The translations under genes were made by a program, and so were the position numbers. This document shows, piece by piece, positions 16,800 to 26,465 of a stretch of 64,000 bases of DNA. Positions within the stretch are counted from its first letter, which is position 1, and every line of letters starts with the position of its first letter. Location of the stretch: contig NZ_BCNV01000001.1 of NCBI RefSeq assembly GCF_001570725.1, positions 3,968,001 through 4,032,000 on the forward strand. Reading direction: 5' to 3'. This DNA comes from Paenibacillus amylolyticus. GTDB lineage: Bacteria > Bacillota > Bacilli > Paenibacillales > Paenibacillaceae. Below the pieces are notes generated by a model. That model worked only from the letters and a program-made list of their open reading frames with translations, was not told the origin of the DNA and ran no database searches.

Positions 16800-17996
16800 A
16801 TGCTACCGCTTTACAAAAAATACGGGCGAACCGTCTTTGACATCGCATTGCTCGTATTAACCGTGTATGTGATCATGTACGGTTTCAGTCAATTATACCA
16901 AGTGGCTGCACCCGTCTTTTTATCATTCATCGTGTATTGGATGATTGAACCGCTGGCCAAATTTTTACACCGCAAAGGATTGCCCAAGACGCTTGGAGCA
17001 GCCATCTCCGTCTTGTTGTTTCTTGCATTAATTGTCGCTGCCTTTTTTGGTGTAGGTTTAATTATCATTTCACAAATTTCCAATCTTCAAGATAATTTTC
17101 CCGTATACATTGAAATGATACAGCGTGAATTCACCAATCTGGTTCTATTTATGCAGGACAAGTCGGATGCTATACCTGATGGTATTATGGAAAAAGCGAA
17201 CGAATATTTTGCAACACTGACCGGTTTCCTGTCCAAATGGGTAACGAGCGGAGCACAGTTCGTCGTCGGTTTCCTCAGTTCATTCTCTTCGTTTATTACG
17301 AACTTCGGCATTGCGATTATTCTGGCATTCTTTCTCAGTATCGAGATCGAATCCTGGCGCAAGTTCGCCCGTGCGAAAACGCCTAAAACCTTGAAATTAG
17401 CTATTGAATTCATGCGTAATCATGTGTTCAAGACGATCCGCTCGTATTTGAAGGCACAGATGATCATGATGCTTATTACGTTCGTATTGATTTATGCAGG
17501 TTTGTTGATTTTGGGAACCTCTAACGCTTTTACCATTGCAGCCATCTGTGCGGTCTTTGATCTGGTACCTTTGCTCGGTGTTCCTGTTGTATTCATTCCA
17601 TGGATTGTCTACTTGTTTATTATAGGCAACAGCAGCCTGGCGATCGGCCTGATTGTCATTCTGGCAGTAACGATGCTGACACGACAATTGCTGGAACCGA
17701 AAATTTCGGGTAACTCGATTGGTGTGTCCTCGGCGTACTTGATGCTTTCGTTTATGCTGATTTCCCTTTCGATCTTCGGCCTTGCGGGTGTAGTGTTATC
17801 TCCAGTGCTCCTGATCCTTTTGAAAGAACTGTTACAACAAGGGTACCTGCAAAAGTGGATTCACCTGCCAAAAGATGAATTTGAGTCCTCTCCATTGGTG
17901 ATGGACCCACCCGTTAACAAGGCCTCAGCAAAATCTGCCGAGTCTACGGGACAACGTCCCGTTCCTGGGAAGGATCACGAGGACTCAGCCAAATAG
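16800..17996 (+). CDS. AI-2E family transporter (membrane permease)
   Basis: A 398-residue polytopic protein of the PF01594 AI-2E transporter family, with about eight hydrophobic segments and the typical soluble loop after the third (DKSDAIPDGIMEKANEYF region). The conserved FDLVPLLGVPVVFIPW segment and the LEPKISG motif are present. Family members export autoinducer-2 or act in ion homeostasis; no substrate can be assigned here. The start is the second of two close ATGs, giving an 8-base gap to AAAGGAG. The last 22 bases overlap the convergent penicillin-binding protein gene. Confidence 0.86.
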   Translation: MLPLYKKYGRTVFDIALLVLTVYVIMYGFSQLYQVAAPVFLSFIVYWMIEPLAKFLHRKGLPKTLGAAISVLLFLALIVAAFFGVGLIIISQISNLQDNFPVYIEMIQREFTNLVLFMQDKSDAIPDGIMEKANEYFATLTGFLSKWVTSGAQFVVGFLSSFSSFITNFGIAIILAFFLSIEIESWRKFARAKTPKTLKLAIEFMRNHVFKTIRSYLKAQMIMMLITFVLIYAGLLILGTSNAFTIAAICAVFDLVPLLGVPVVFIPWIVYLFIIGNSSLAIGLIVILAVTMLTRQLLEPKISGNSIGVSSAYLMLSFMLISLSIFGLAGVVLSPVLLILLKELLQQGYLQKWIHLPKDEFESSPLVMDPPVNKASAKSAESTGQRPVPGKDHEDSAK

Positions 17997-19786
17997 TCCA
18001 TGACTTTCCCGAAGATAGCCGTCGCCTGATGACGGCTATCAGGAGAGACATTCTGGACAAGAACAGCTACAGCGTACTTGGGATGCTCTATCGGTCCATA
18101 ACCAATGAACCATTGATGATTGAGCTTCTCCCCATTTTTTTGTACCTGAGCTGTACCTGATTTCCCTGCAACATGCCATCGTGCATGCTGCAGGGATTTT
18201 CCTGTTCCCTCACGGACGACCTTATTCATCCAAGATAGCAATTTATGCGCTGTTGCGGGAGCAATCTGTCCTGATGCTGAAGGTGAATCATGCAAGGGCA
18301 TCTCCAGCATGGTGCCACCATCCGCATATCGGATGCGCTTAACGAGACGTGGGGCACTAACCTTTCCATCATGTAACAGTGTAACGATCAGATTAGCAGC
18401 TTGCAGCGGTGTGACCAAGACATCTCGCTGACCAATCGCTGTCTGGATTTTCGCCCCTTCATCGTCAGACGAAACTGCCTCTGTTCTCACACGCCCGTGA
18501 TCTTCATGATCAAAGTGCCGTAAGACAGGCATCCCAGCCATCTGTTTCCCCTCCCAACCAACAGGACGTGCCAGTCCCAGACGATCTGCCGTCTGCTCAA
18601 GTTGTTCCATGCTAAGCCTGCGCGCCGTTTCCGCAAAAACGATGTTGCAAGACTCGGCAAACCCTTGCGCCAGATTCAGGTTCCCATGCCCATGCTCCTT
18701 CCAGCAGGATAACCCATACTTTCCGTACTCACCCCCACAATGGAATTCTTCTCCGTTAGAAACCGCATGGTACTCCAGCGCAGCCGCCGCAGTGACGATT
18801 TTGAAAATAGAGCCTGGAACGGCTCCCTGTACTGCTCGATTCCCCCAAGCCGATTGTTTGGGGTCCACGTGTTGTGGCTGATAGAAAGGACGTGATATCA
18901 TGGCACGAACATCTGCGTTAGCGGCATCAAGCACAACAACGGCCCCCTCTTCTAATTCAGATTCTTCTGTCAGCTGCTCCAATCCACGCTGTAAGTCAGC
19001 ATCCACCGTGGTTTCCACACGTAAAGGATAATGACTATTGGCTGGTGCGATGACGTGCGGCTGTATCTCGGGGATAATCTCTCCACCGCCCGAGACCATA
19101 CGTGATACCAGCGTAGGACCTATGCCCATCAACAGAGGTTCAAGCGTTCTCTCCAGTCCAGCTGCGCCGGATTTCATGGAAAATGGCTGTTTTACTTCAT
19201 CCTGATGCCCAGGTTGTCCTTTGGAAGATCCCGGCTGTTCAGCCAGATAACCCATCCACTGCATTCCCGTGTATCCCTGAAGATACCTAGTCATCATCGG
19301 ATATATGCCAACTCCTTGCAGGTGCAGATTACGGAGACGCTCTATCTGAGCATCGGTCAAATGAACAGGCTGATGTGCACCTGCTGTCCAAAAATGAGGG
19401 GTACTCTCCTGATTCCATTCCTTCTTCAATTGATGCAGATCCGTATGTAATATCGCCGCCAACTGTGTCATCTCGGAGCCTTCCAACGCTCCATACTTGC
19501 GTAATTTCTCTGATAGATCTGCCTGTGGGAAAAGAACCAGGCCCCATTGCAGCTTCCCCGTTAAAGCTTCGCCTTTGTAATCCGTAAATTGTCCCCGCCC
19601 TGGATCAAGCATCACGCCGCGTTCACGCTGCAATACAGACATTTCTCGTACGGTTCGGTGAAACCCAGGCATGGTCTGATTGACCTGAACGATCTGAATC
19701 CATCCCAATCTCAATATAAGTAACCCAAAGACAATTGTTAGCAGAATACAAACTATATAGATCCGCCGTTTCGCAAGGAGATGCAT
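17975..19786 (-). CDS. Class B penicillin-binding protein (peptidoglycan transpeptidase)
   Basis: A 603-residue bitopic protein that cross-links peptidoglycan outside the membrane. One N-terminal transmembrane helix (about 10-30) is followed by a dimerisation-type region to about 240, then the transpeptidase domain with SIFK (catalytic Ser326), SCN (379-381) and KSG (542-544) motifs, all in order. It is shorter than PBP2B/SpoVD and lacks PASTA domains. No rod or division genes flank it, so its exact role is open. AAGGTG is 8 bases before the ATG. The gene ends convergently inside the AI-2E-type gene. Confidence 0.9.
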   Translation of the reverse strand: MHLLAKRRIYIVCILLTIVFGLLILRLGWIQIVQVNQTMPGFHRTVREMSVLQRERGVMLDPGRGQFTDYKGEALTGKLQWGLVLFPQADLSEKLRKYGALEGSEMTQLAAILHTDLHQLKKEWNQESTPHFWTAGAHQPVHLTDAQIERLRNLHLQGVGIYPMMTRYLQGYTGMQWMGYLAEQPGSSKGQPGHQDEVKQPFSMKSGAAGLERTLEPLLMGIGPTLVSRMVSGGGEIIPEIQPHVIAPANSHYPLRVETTVDADLQRGLEQLTEESELEEGAVVVLDAANADVRAMISRPFYQPQHVDPKQSAWGNRAVQGAVPGSIFKIVTAAAALEYHAVSNGEEFHCGGEYGKYGLSCWKEHGHGNLNLAQGFAESCNIVFAETARRLSMEQLEQTADRLGLARPVGWEGKQMAGMPVLRHFDHEDHGRVRTEAVSSDDEGAKIQTAIGQRDVLVTPLQAANLIVTLLHDGKVSAPRLVKRIRYADGGTMLEMPLHDSPSASGQIAPATAHKLLSWMNKVVREGTGKSLQHARWHVAGKSGTAQVQKNGEKLNHQWFIGYGPIEHPKYAVAVLVQNVSPDSRHQATAIFGKVMDYLAESS

Positions 19787-19858
19787 CCCAATCTCACCTT
19801 TTGTCGTTTTGACATATTATTGCTGATAAGGCTTGGAATTATCCGGTAAACATAAAGA

Positions 19859-19885
19859 AAACCTGTCCCATGTGCGGGACAGGTT
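19859..19885 (-). terminator. Terminator of the chemoreceptor gene
   Basis: AACCTGTCCC pairs with GGGACAGGTT. On the minus strand it is followed by TTCTTT. Strong stem, moderate tail. Confidence 0.8.
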
Positions 19886-19908
19886 CTCCTCATTTCAACC
19901 TTGGCTTG

Positions 19909-22197
19909 TTACACCGTAAAGCGTGACAATGTTTCTTTCAGTTCAGTGGACACGTTCTCCAGTTTGCCAGACAGATTGACCAACTGGTTACTGATATTTT
20001 GCTGTTCACTGCTCAAGGAAGCTACTTCTTGAGACGTTGCAGAAGATTCTTCAGCTACGGCGCTGACATTACTCATCGCTTCAGACAATGTACTTTGAGA
20101 TTTGTTCAAATCTCCAATAGAACCTGTCACCATGCCCAGACGTTCTACAAATGCACCCATCTGTTCCTGTACGGAAGCGAAGATGACGTTGGTATCTTTA
20201 ACCGCATCCATCTGTTCCTTAAATAACGGATAGGCTGCAGACAAAGCATCCACTGTCTCATTCATTTCGGTCATGATTTTGTCTGTGATCTCTCCAACCA
20301 TCTCAATGGATTGTCTGGATTGAGCCGCTAGCTGACGAACCTCATCCGCCACCACCATGAATCCGCGTCCGGCTGCACCGGCACGTGCTGCTTCAATGGT
20401 TGCATTCAGGGAAAGGATATTCGTCTGTTTTGTTATGTTTTGCAGCACTTCAAGCACTTTCAGAACAGAAGACGTACTCTCTTTCAGCGAATCAACCTTA
20501 TTCACCAGTGCACCGATCATTTCTTCTGTCTTCTGGGTTTTGGTCATCAACTGATTCAGATGTTGTGAGCCGGTGTGACTGGATTTCTCTACATGACGAG
20601 CAGAATCGCCCATCTGTTCGTTGGCAGCGATCACGCTCTCCATCTGACGAGAGATATTATCCGTCAATTCATTGCCACGTTCCGCTTCCGTTGCCAGACT
20701 GCCTGCACCACCTGCAATTTCTTCTGTAGCTACGGCGATCTCAGAAGCAGACACAGCCGTTTTCTTGGATGCACTGCTTAGCTCGGATGCGGTATCCAGT
20801 ACTTCCTGTGCAGAACGATTGGTTTGTTCAACCAGCTTCGTGATCTGCTCCATCATCAGATTAAATGCGGATGAGAGCTGGCCAATTTCATCTTTGGAGT
20901 TATATGGGGTACGAACTTTAAGATTACCTTTCGCACCTTCCTGCATCAGATCTTTCAATTTGCCAAGTGGACGAGCGATCATGCGTACCATCCATATCCC
21001 GATCAACACTGCAATACCCGCATCAATCAGCGCCATCCACAGTGTAAGAGTCAGAATACCTTTTGCATCCTGAACCAAAACAGAGGTAGGTATCATACCA
21101 ACCAATTTCCAATTGGATGTCTCCATCGTGCTGTATACAGCCAGCATTTCAGTAGGTTTGTCATCCACCGTATACTCCGTATTCGTGCTACCTGCTGGTT
21201 CGGTCAAATCTTTAACAAATGCAAGCTCTGTATCTTGTCCCGTACGATCCGGGATGGAGGATGCAACCACTTTATTATCCGGAGCGATCAATTGCAGAAC
21301 AGCTCCTGGTCCCAGATCAAGCGATTTCAATTGTTCTTCCAGAACCTCCAGTTTCAGTTCAATCACCAAAACATACGACTGGGTTGTTCCCTGCAGGTTC
21401 TTCATCGAACGTGCAATTTTAAACGTTGGGGTTGAGCCATCCTCCTTGACCTCTGTTGGAAGCCAGCGGTAACCGCCCGCCTCAATCAACTCACTGTACC
21501 ATGCTTCCTGGCGAATGCTGCCCATGGATGAACTGTTGCTACCTGTACCCATAATGGATTTTGTATCGTCCGTAGGTACCAAATAAATCGCTTCCATAGA
21601 TTTATTTGTAAATGCAACATTGGACAGTTGCTTGTTGATTGAACTTGAGTTTATGAATGTATCATACGCAGTCAGATTTTGATCTGACATTTTTTGTAGC
21701 AAGGACTGCATTTCCGGATCAAAGAAAATCTGTGTGGATGTATCCACAAATCTCTCCAAAATGATGTCCATTTTTTGTTTGGTTTGATCAATCGTCTCCT
21801 GATTGGCACGTGATGCATTCGTCTCTATGGTACCCTTGGCTTTCGAATAGGATAATAGACCCAAACTCACTACAAAAATCATAATCCCCGCAAAGAAGAT
21901 CAAGAACAGTTTAACCCCTACGGATTTAACCGGATTCGCCTTCCTAATCTGTTTGAAAGAAGACCCCCCAAGATTTTTCCAATCCCGGTTTTTTAATTGT
22001 TTCTTCACCCAATCGGTCTTGATCCAGCCCAACTTGAGTTTACTACGATCAATCTTGAACAATCTTTTGCCACTACCTGTCGTTTTGCTTTTGACTACTT
22101 TTTCTTTCTTCACTTTCTGAACCTTCTCAGGCTTAACCTGCTCGGCTTTTGTCACTTGTTCCCCACTGTCTTTCTGCTTCTTTTGAACCAATCCCAT
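19909..22197 (-). CDS. Methyl-accepting chemotaxis protein with long lysine-rich N terminus
   Basis: A 762-residue transmembrane chemoreceptor. Unusually, about 93 lysine-rich residues precede the first membrane helix (about 94-117). An extracellular dCache-like sensor runs to about 375, then a second helix, a HAMP linker near 405-460 and a cytoplasmic signalling coiled coil. The hairpin tip holds IEAARAGAAGRGF and VADEVRQLAAQS, which contacts CheA and CheW. The ligand is unknown. The ATG lies only one base after AGGTG; a TTG two codons later has better spacing and may be the true start. The interval 22198-22432 holds no gene. Confidence 0.92.
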   Translation of the reverse strand: MGLVQKKQKDSGEQVTKAEQVKPEKVQKVKKEKVVKSKTTGSGKRLFKIDRSKLKLGWIKTDWVKKQLKNRDWKNLGGSSFKQIRKANPVKSVGVKLFLIFFAGIMIFVVSLGLLSYSKAKGTIETNASRANQETIDQTKQKMDIILERFVDTSTQIFFDPEMQSLLQKMSDQNLTAYDTFINSSSINKQLSNVAFTNKSMEAIYLVPTDDTKSIMGTGSNSSSMGSIRQEAWYSELIEAGGYRWLPTEVKEDGSTPTFKIARSMKNLQGTTQSYVLVIELKLEVLEEQLKSLDLGPGAVLQLIAPDNKVVASSIPDRTGQDTELAFVKDLTEPAGSTNTEYTVDDKPTEMLAVYSTMETSNWKLVGMIPTSVLVQDAKGILTLTLWMALIDAGIAVLIGIWMVRMIARPLGKLKDLMQEGAKGNLKVRTPYNSKDEIGQLSSAFNLMMEQITKLVEQTNRSAQEVLDTASELSSASKKTAVSASEIAVATEEIAGGAGSLATEAERGNELTDNISRQMESVIAANEQMGDSARHVEKSSHTGSQHLNQLMTKTQKTEEMIGALVNKVDSLKESTSSVLKVLEVLQNITKQTNILSLNATIEAARAGAAGRGFMVVADEVRQLAAQSRQSIEMVGEITDKIMTEMNETVDALSAAYPLFKEQMDAVKDTNVIFASVQEQMGAFVERLGMVTGSIGDLNKSQSTLSEAMSNVSAVAEESSATSQEVASLSSEQQNISNQLVNLSGKLENVSTELKETLSRFTV

Positions 22198-22324
22198 TCA
22201 CCTGCCAGTAATTTACTTGTTGGATTTTTCTTTCTCTCCCCTATAAATATGTAGTATTCGACAGCTTTCTTCTTTCCCCTTTCACATCCCAGAAATATTT
22301 TACAACTTTATTCCTATTTTTCTA

Positions 22325-22363
22325 TAAAAAAAAGACCCCCATATGCCGATAAACGGAGGTCCC
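22325..22363 (-). terminator. Terminator downstream of trhP2
   Basis: On the minus strand an imperfect GGACCTCC / GGGGGTC stem is followed by eight T residues. It closes the alaS-to-trhP2 gene run. Confidence 0.75.
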
Positions 22364-22432
22364 AAATGTAAATTTCATAACACTATTTTGTTAAATTATA
22401 ATACAATATTGACACATTTTAGGTATTTGAGC

Positions 22433-23761
22433 CTACTTCTTTTTTCTCATCATATCGAAGTACGAAACCGGCTGATCTACCTTCATTTTAATCAGTTGCA
22501 ACGGGTGACGAGCAGCATCGAGAACATTGCCTTCCTCGTCCTGTATTTCACCGACCACCTGTTTGAAAAAGTGACCTCCCGGACCGAAAAATTCAATTTC
22601 CTGTCCCGGTTTGAAGTGATTGCGCTGTTGAATAGTTGCCATTCCCGTTTCAGCATCATACCCCATGACCAATCCAGCGAAGTCAAAAGGTACGGCCTTT
22701 TCTTCCGGTTCATAGATATGGTCTTCATGATCTGGTGTATCATAGAAAAATCCGGTATTGAGCGGACGGTTCGCTGCTTTGTTCATTTCTTCAACCCATT
22801 CAGGTTTCAGAACATAATTTTCCGGGTCAGCCATATAAGCATCAATCGCTTGACGGTATACGTTAACTACGGTCGCCACATAGTGAATTGATTTCATGCG
22901 TCCTTCGATCTTGAAACTGTCTACACCCACATCAATCAACTCGGGGATATGACCAATCATGCACAGATCCTTCGATCCCATGGAGAACGAATTGTCCTGT
23001 TCCTGGAAGAGGGGAAGTTGGTTCTCACCCAGTTTGAATGGCGCAGGTGTCTGCATCTGCATGTCCTCTTCGCTGACCCACACTGTATCTTCTCTCGCAT
23101 CCTCGAATAGATCATACTTCCAGCGGCAAGACTGGCAACAGCCGCCCCGGTTGGAGTCCCGATCCGTAAAGTGATTGGAGAGCACACAACGGCCGGAATA
23201 CGATGAACACATCGCCCCGTGAATAAAGGCTTCAATTTCAATATCCACATTCGCTTTGATTTCTTCAATCTCTTCAAAGCTGGTCTCACGTCCGAGAACA
23301 ACACGCGGGAGTCCTTCATCTTTCCAGAACTTCACGGCTTGCCAGTTAAGTGTAGATTGTTGGGTACTCAGATGTACCTCAAGACCCGGCACAGCACGAA
23401 GGGCTACTTCAATGATAGCTGGATCGGCTACGATGATCGCAGAGATACCCGCATTGTAGAGGTTTTGCAGGTATGTTTCGATACCCTCAACATCCTCATT
23501 ATGTGCATAGATGTTCGTCGCTACGAACACTTTGGCTCCATACTTTTTCGCAAACTCCACACCTTCACGCATCTCTTCAAAGCTAAAGTTATCCGCGTTG
23601 GAACGCAGTCCATAGGCCTGTCCACCGATATATACGGCATCTGCACCGTAATGGATCGCAAATTTCAATTTTTCCAGATTCCCCGCCGGAGCTAGCAGCT
23701 CCGGTTTGTCCAGACGGTTACGTTTACCCGAGAACTTCCGCTGTACCGCCACTGTTTCCAT
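22433..23761 (-). CDS. trhP2: U32 family tRNA 5-hydroxyuridine synthesis protein (TrhP2/YrrO)
   Basis: A 442-residue U32 family protein. In B. subtilis YrrO (TrhP2) with YrrN (TrhP1) makes 5-hydroxyuridine at tRNA position 34 from prephenate; the old peptidase/collagenase label is misleading. Visible are PELLAPAGNLEKLKFAI, GADAVYIGG and the U32 cysteine cluster (MCSSYSGRC, then GGCCQSC), which probably binds an iron-sulfur cluster. The ATG three codons into the frame has GAGG at 8 bases; the outermost GTG overlaps that site. It directly follows the trhP1 homologue, as in Bacillus. Confidence 0.9.
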   Translation of the reverse strand: METVAVQRKFSGKRNRLDKPELLAPAGNLEKLKFAIHYGADAVYIGGQAYGLRSNADNFSFEEMREGVEFAKKYGAKVFVATNIYAHNEDVEGIETYLQNLYNAGISAIIVADPAIIEVALRAVPGLEVHLSTQQSTLNWQAVKFWKDEGLPRVVLGRETSFEEIEEIKANVDIEIEAFIHGAMCSSYSGRCVLSNHFTDRDSNRGGCCQSCRWKYDLFEDAREDTVWVSEEDMQMQTPAPFKLGENQLPLFQEQDNSFSMGSKDLCMIGHIPELIDVGVDSFKIEGRMKSIHYVATVVNVYRQAIDAYMADPENYVLKPEWVEEMNKAANRPLNTGFFYDTPDHEDHIYEPEEKAVPFDFAGLVMGYDAETGMATIQQRNHFKPGQEIEFFGPGGHFFKQVVGEIQDEEGNVLDAARHPLQLIKMKVDQPVSYFDMMRKKK

Positions 23762-23778
23762 TCTGTTCACCTCGTCTA

Positions 23779-24708
23779 TTAATACACTTGTTCTTTATAG
23801 AAAAATCCAAACGACAATTCACGTTCAGGGTCCTGTAATTGCCGCACCTCAGCGAGCCAATCTTCAGAGAACGCATATGCATCAGCATCGGCTACATAAC
23901 TGTCAATCGCTGTCCGATATGCACGTACAACAGCTTCATTGTAGGTAAGTGATTTTAACATACCTTCAACTTTGAAACTGTGTACACCCGCCTCCATCAA
24001 CAGATGAAGATCTTCGAGGATACATATATCCTCAGAGCTCATAATGTGCGTGCCGTTCATATCCTCATAGATCGGGAATTTCTCATCGCGGCGTTCAGCC
24101 TCAATCAGGAACAATCCCCGTTCTTTACCCAGATGTCCCTCAACCGGCCGTCCTTGATGAGCCATATAACTTTGCACCAGACTGCGCTTGGAATGATAAA
24201 TATTCGTCATACCATGCACCTGAACCTGAGCTTCCACCTTCAAAAAAGGAACCATTTCCGTCAGCTCATCCATATTCAACTCACGGGCAAGCACAACACG
24301 ACTAGCTCCCTTGGTCCCCCAATAGTTGGCCGTTGCATAGTTCGTTGAAGTCATCTCTGCATTCCAGTGTAGCTTAACATGAGGCGCGTATTCCTTCATG
24401 GTAGCCAGCACGGATGGATCATTAAACTCCACACCATCCACACCGATTCTACCCAAAGCCTGAACATATTCAGGCAATTCTTTCAGCAGATCGTTGGACA
24501 TCAGATTAGTCATGGATACATACACGCGCGCCTGATGTTTGGCTGCAATGGCAACCACCTCTGCTGTCTCTTCCACACTGAAGCTACCTGGGAGACGCAT
24601 GCCGAATCGATCATCTCCGATAACCAAAGCATCTGCTCCAGCCTGAAGCAACACTTCTGCCTCTTTCACATTCGCTGCTGTAACGAGCAGTTCATGTTTC
24701 TTACTCAT
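23779..24708 (-). CDS. trhP1: U32 family tRNA 5-hydroxyuridine synthesis protein (TrhP1/YrrN)
   Basis: A 309-residue U32-fold paralogue of the following gene, matching the shorter YrrN partner. It has the barrel pattern LLQAGADALVIG, FNDPSVLATM and VEGMLKSLTYNEAVVRAYR. The cysteine cluster of TrhP2 is absent (the corresponding segment reads VHGMTNIYHSKRSL), as expected for this subunit. It sits between mltG and trhP2 on one strand. In B. subtilis an O-methyltransferase (yrrM) lies between mltG and yrrN and is missing here. GGAGGGG precedes the ATG. Confidence 0.9.
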   Translation of the reverse strand: MSKKHELLVTAANVKEAEVLLQAGADALVIGDDRFGMRLPGSFSVEETAEVVAIAAKHQARVYVSMTNLMSNDLLKELPEYVQALGRIGVDGVEFNDPSVLATMKEYAPHVKLHWNAEMTSTNYATANYWGTKGASRVVLARELNMDELTEMVPFLKVEAQVQVHGMTNIYHSKRSLVQSYMAHQGRPVEGHLGKERGLFLIEAERRDEKFPIYEDMNGTHIMSSEDICILEDLHLLMEAGVHSFKVEGMLKSLTYNEAVVRAYRTAIDSYVADADAYAFSEDWLAEVRQLQDPERELSFGFFYKEQVY

Positions 24709-24722
24709 ATAATCCCCTCCGC

Positions 24723-25763
24723 TTATTGCGCAGCCTTACTTTTGGCTATATTTTGCTGATGTTCCTTATACGTTTTGGCAAACAAATGTCCGGACGAACC
24801 ATCCTTTTTCGTCACATAGAACAGATACTCCGAAGCTTCCGGATTTAGCGCTGCCTCGATGGACGGAAGACTTGGACTGGCAATTGGACCTGGTGGCAAG
24901 CCTTTGTTCAGATACGTATTGTAGGGACTTTGCACCTTCAGATCCTTGAAAAACAATCGCTCCTTCGGCTTGTCCAGCAGATATTGCACGGTAGCATCAA
25001 TCTCCAGCTTCATATCCTGATTGATCCGATTGTAGATTACACCTGCAACCAGAGCACGTTCCTCATCCACCACAACTTCTTTCTCCACCAGTGACGCAAT
25101 CGTCAGCAGCTCATGCAGAGAAAGATTCTTTTCCTGGAGCTTGGCTTCCAGATCAGGAATGGAATTGATCTTGGTCTGGAATTCTTCCAGCATCCGTTGC
25201 ATCACATCATGCGTGGAACTTCCCTTTTTCAGTTCATACGTCTCCGGGAACAGATATCCTTCCAGTACGTACCGAAGTTCTTCATCCACTGGAATATCTT
25301 TGACGAAATCCACATCAAAGGCCGAAGGATCATTGGCCAGCTTGATGAATTCATCCCGATCAACAACATGCTCATAAGAAAGCTTACCCGCCATTTGCAG
25401 CACGGTATAACCCTCCGGAATTGTAAACTTCACCATTTCTTCTGGTACAACTTCACCACTACTCAGCTTGCTAACAATCTCGTCATATGTCACGCCAGGA
25501 TTCATAGAATATGTACCCGCCATGAAATTAGAACCTAGTTTTTTCCACTTCAAATACCCTTTGAAGGTTAACCCGCTTCGAATGAGCCCTTCTTCTTGAA
25601 GCTGATCCGCGATTTTCGAAGTTCCCGATCCACTCTTAATCTCGAATACGACCGGTTCTGTAGAAGCTTCCACAGGACGCATCATACTCCATACGTATCC
25701 ACCTGCGCCTCCGGCAAGAACTACAATGATAAGCAGTATGACTACTATTGCTTTCCCTTTCAA
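24723..25763 (-). CDS. mltG: Endolytic peptidoglycan transglycosylase MltG
   Basis: A 346-residue membrane-anchored lytic transglycosylase that cuts nascent glycan strands and sets their length. An N-terminal transmembrane helix (VVILLIIVVLAGGAGGYVW) is followed by a LysM-like subdomain and the YceG domain. The catalytic glutamate is in IASLVEKE, with the usual GVIYNRI and LEIDATVQYLL segments after it. The longest frame begins at a TTG upstream of an AAAGGAG site. I placed the start at the in-frame TTG 11 bases after that site; the upstream TTG would put the ribosome site inside the gene. Confidence 0.93.
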   Translation of the reverse strand: MKGKAIVVILLIIVVLAGGAGGYVWSMMRPVEASTEPVVFEIKSGSGTSKIADQLQEEGLIRSGLTFKGYLKWKKLGSNFMAGTYSMNPGVTYDEIVSKLSSGEVVPEEMVKFTIPEGYTVLQMAGKLSYEHVVDRDEFIKLANDPSAFDVDFVKDIPVDEELRYVLEGYLFPETYELKKGSSTHDVMQRMLEEFQTKINSIPDLEAKLQEKNLSLHELLTIASLVEKEVVVDEERALVAGVIYNRINQDMKLEIDATVQYLLDKPKERLFFKDLKVQSPYNTYLNKGLPPGPIASPSLPSIEAALNPEASEYLFYVTKKDGSSGHLFAKTYKEHQQNIAKSKAAQ

Positions 25764-25838
25764 AAAAGAAACAACTCCTTTACACAACCAAAAAGAGCGG
25801 ACTTCTCCGCCCTCCCGGTTTCTTCAATTTGAAGCTGA

Positions 25839-26153
25839 TTAATCTTCGTCAATGGGGAGTGTACATTCATCATACAGTTCCGAGATGTTCTCCCACTCAT
25901 CATCATCGTCAATCGTAACTAACTCCGGCATGATCTGGTCTTCACTTCCAGGCGATACCCGCAGAAGTTCAACCTCGTCATAAGGTCGCAACGAACTGCG
26001 GAGCACCGCGTATTGCTGACCGCCGACTTCGAACTCAGCCAACAAGTCATACGGTTGTGATTTACCGTTCTCTTCTTCGAGCTCAACATGAGCACCGAAT
26101 GCCAGACGCAGTGAATCTGTCCATTTCAGGTCTTTGCGGCTATATTCCGTCAT
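25839..26153 (-). CDS. DUF1292 protein, second of a tandem pair
   Basis: A 104-residue acidic protein with the DUF1292 pattern: a beta-strand block (YDLLAEFEVGGQQYAVLRS) and an acidic C-terminal block (DDDEWENISELYDEC) like the ends of YrzB-type proteins. Function unknown. Its ATG follows the stop codon of the preceding DUF1292 gene directly (TAAATG), and a GAGG site lies inside that gene, so translation is coupled. The N terminus adds about 25 residues not seen in its neighbour. Confidence 0.75.
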   Translation of the reverse strand: MTEYSRKDLKWTDSLRLAFGAHVELEEENGKSQPYDLLAEFEVGGQQYAVLRSSLRPYDEVELLRVSPGSEDQIMPELVTIDDDDEWENISELYDECTLPIDED

Positions 26154-26453
26154 TTAGTTCGCTTCCTCTTCATCTTCAGCAAGAAATGTATTAAACGTCT
26201 CCTCGACGATATCCCACTCGGCATCATCTTGGATGACGAAAAGTTTAATATCGTCGCCCTCTTCTTCATAACGGAATGCATATACATCCGTTTCGCCATC
26301 TTCAGGTTCAACCGGAGCAACCATCATGTACTTGGCCTCCGAACCATCTACTTCAAACTTCATGATGACTTCAAATTCCTCTTCATTACCCTCGTCATCC
26401 GCAATGTAAATAATTTCCGCTTCTTCTTCCATACCCAGTTGATCTTCAGCCAT
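26154..26453 (-). CDS. yrzB: DUF1292 protein (YrzB homologue)
   Basis: A 99-residue, strongly acidic protein of the DUF1292 family, matching YrzB in sequence type and position (between ruvX and mltG). The pattern EIIYIADDEGNEEEFEVIMKF followed by KYMMVAPVE and VYAFRYEEEGDD is typical. No catalytic residues are evident and no function is established. It begins 12 bases after ruvX and abuts the second DUF1292 gene. Confidence 0.85.
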   Translation of the reverse strand: MAEDQLGMEEEAEIIYIADDEGNEEEFEVIMKFEVDGSEAKYMMVAPVEPEDGETDVYAFRYEEEGDDIKLFVIQDDAEWDIVEETFNTFLAEDEEEAN

Positions 26454-26465
26454 TGTTGATCCCCC

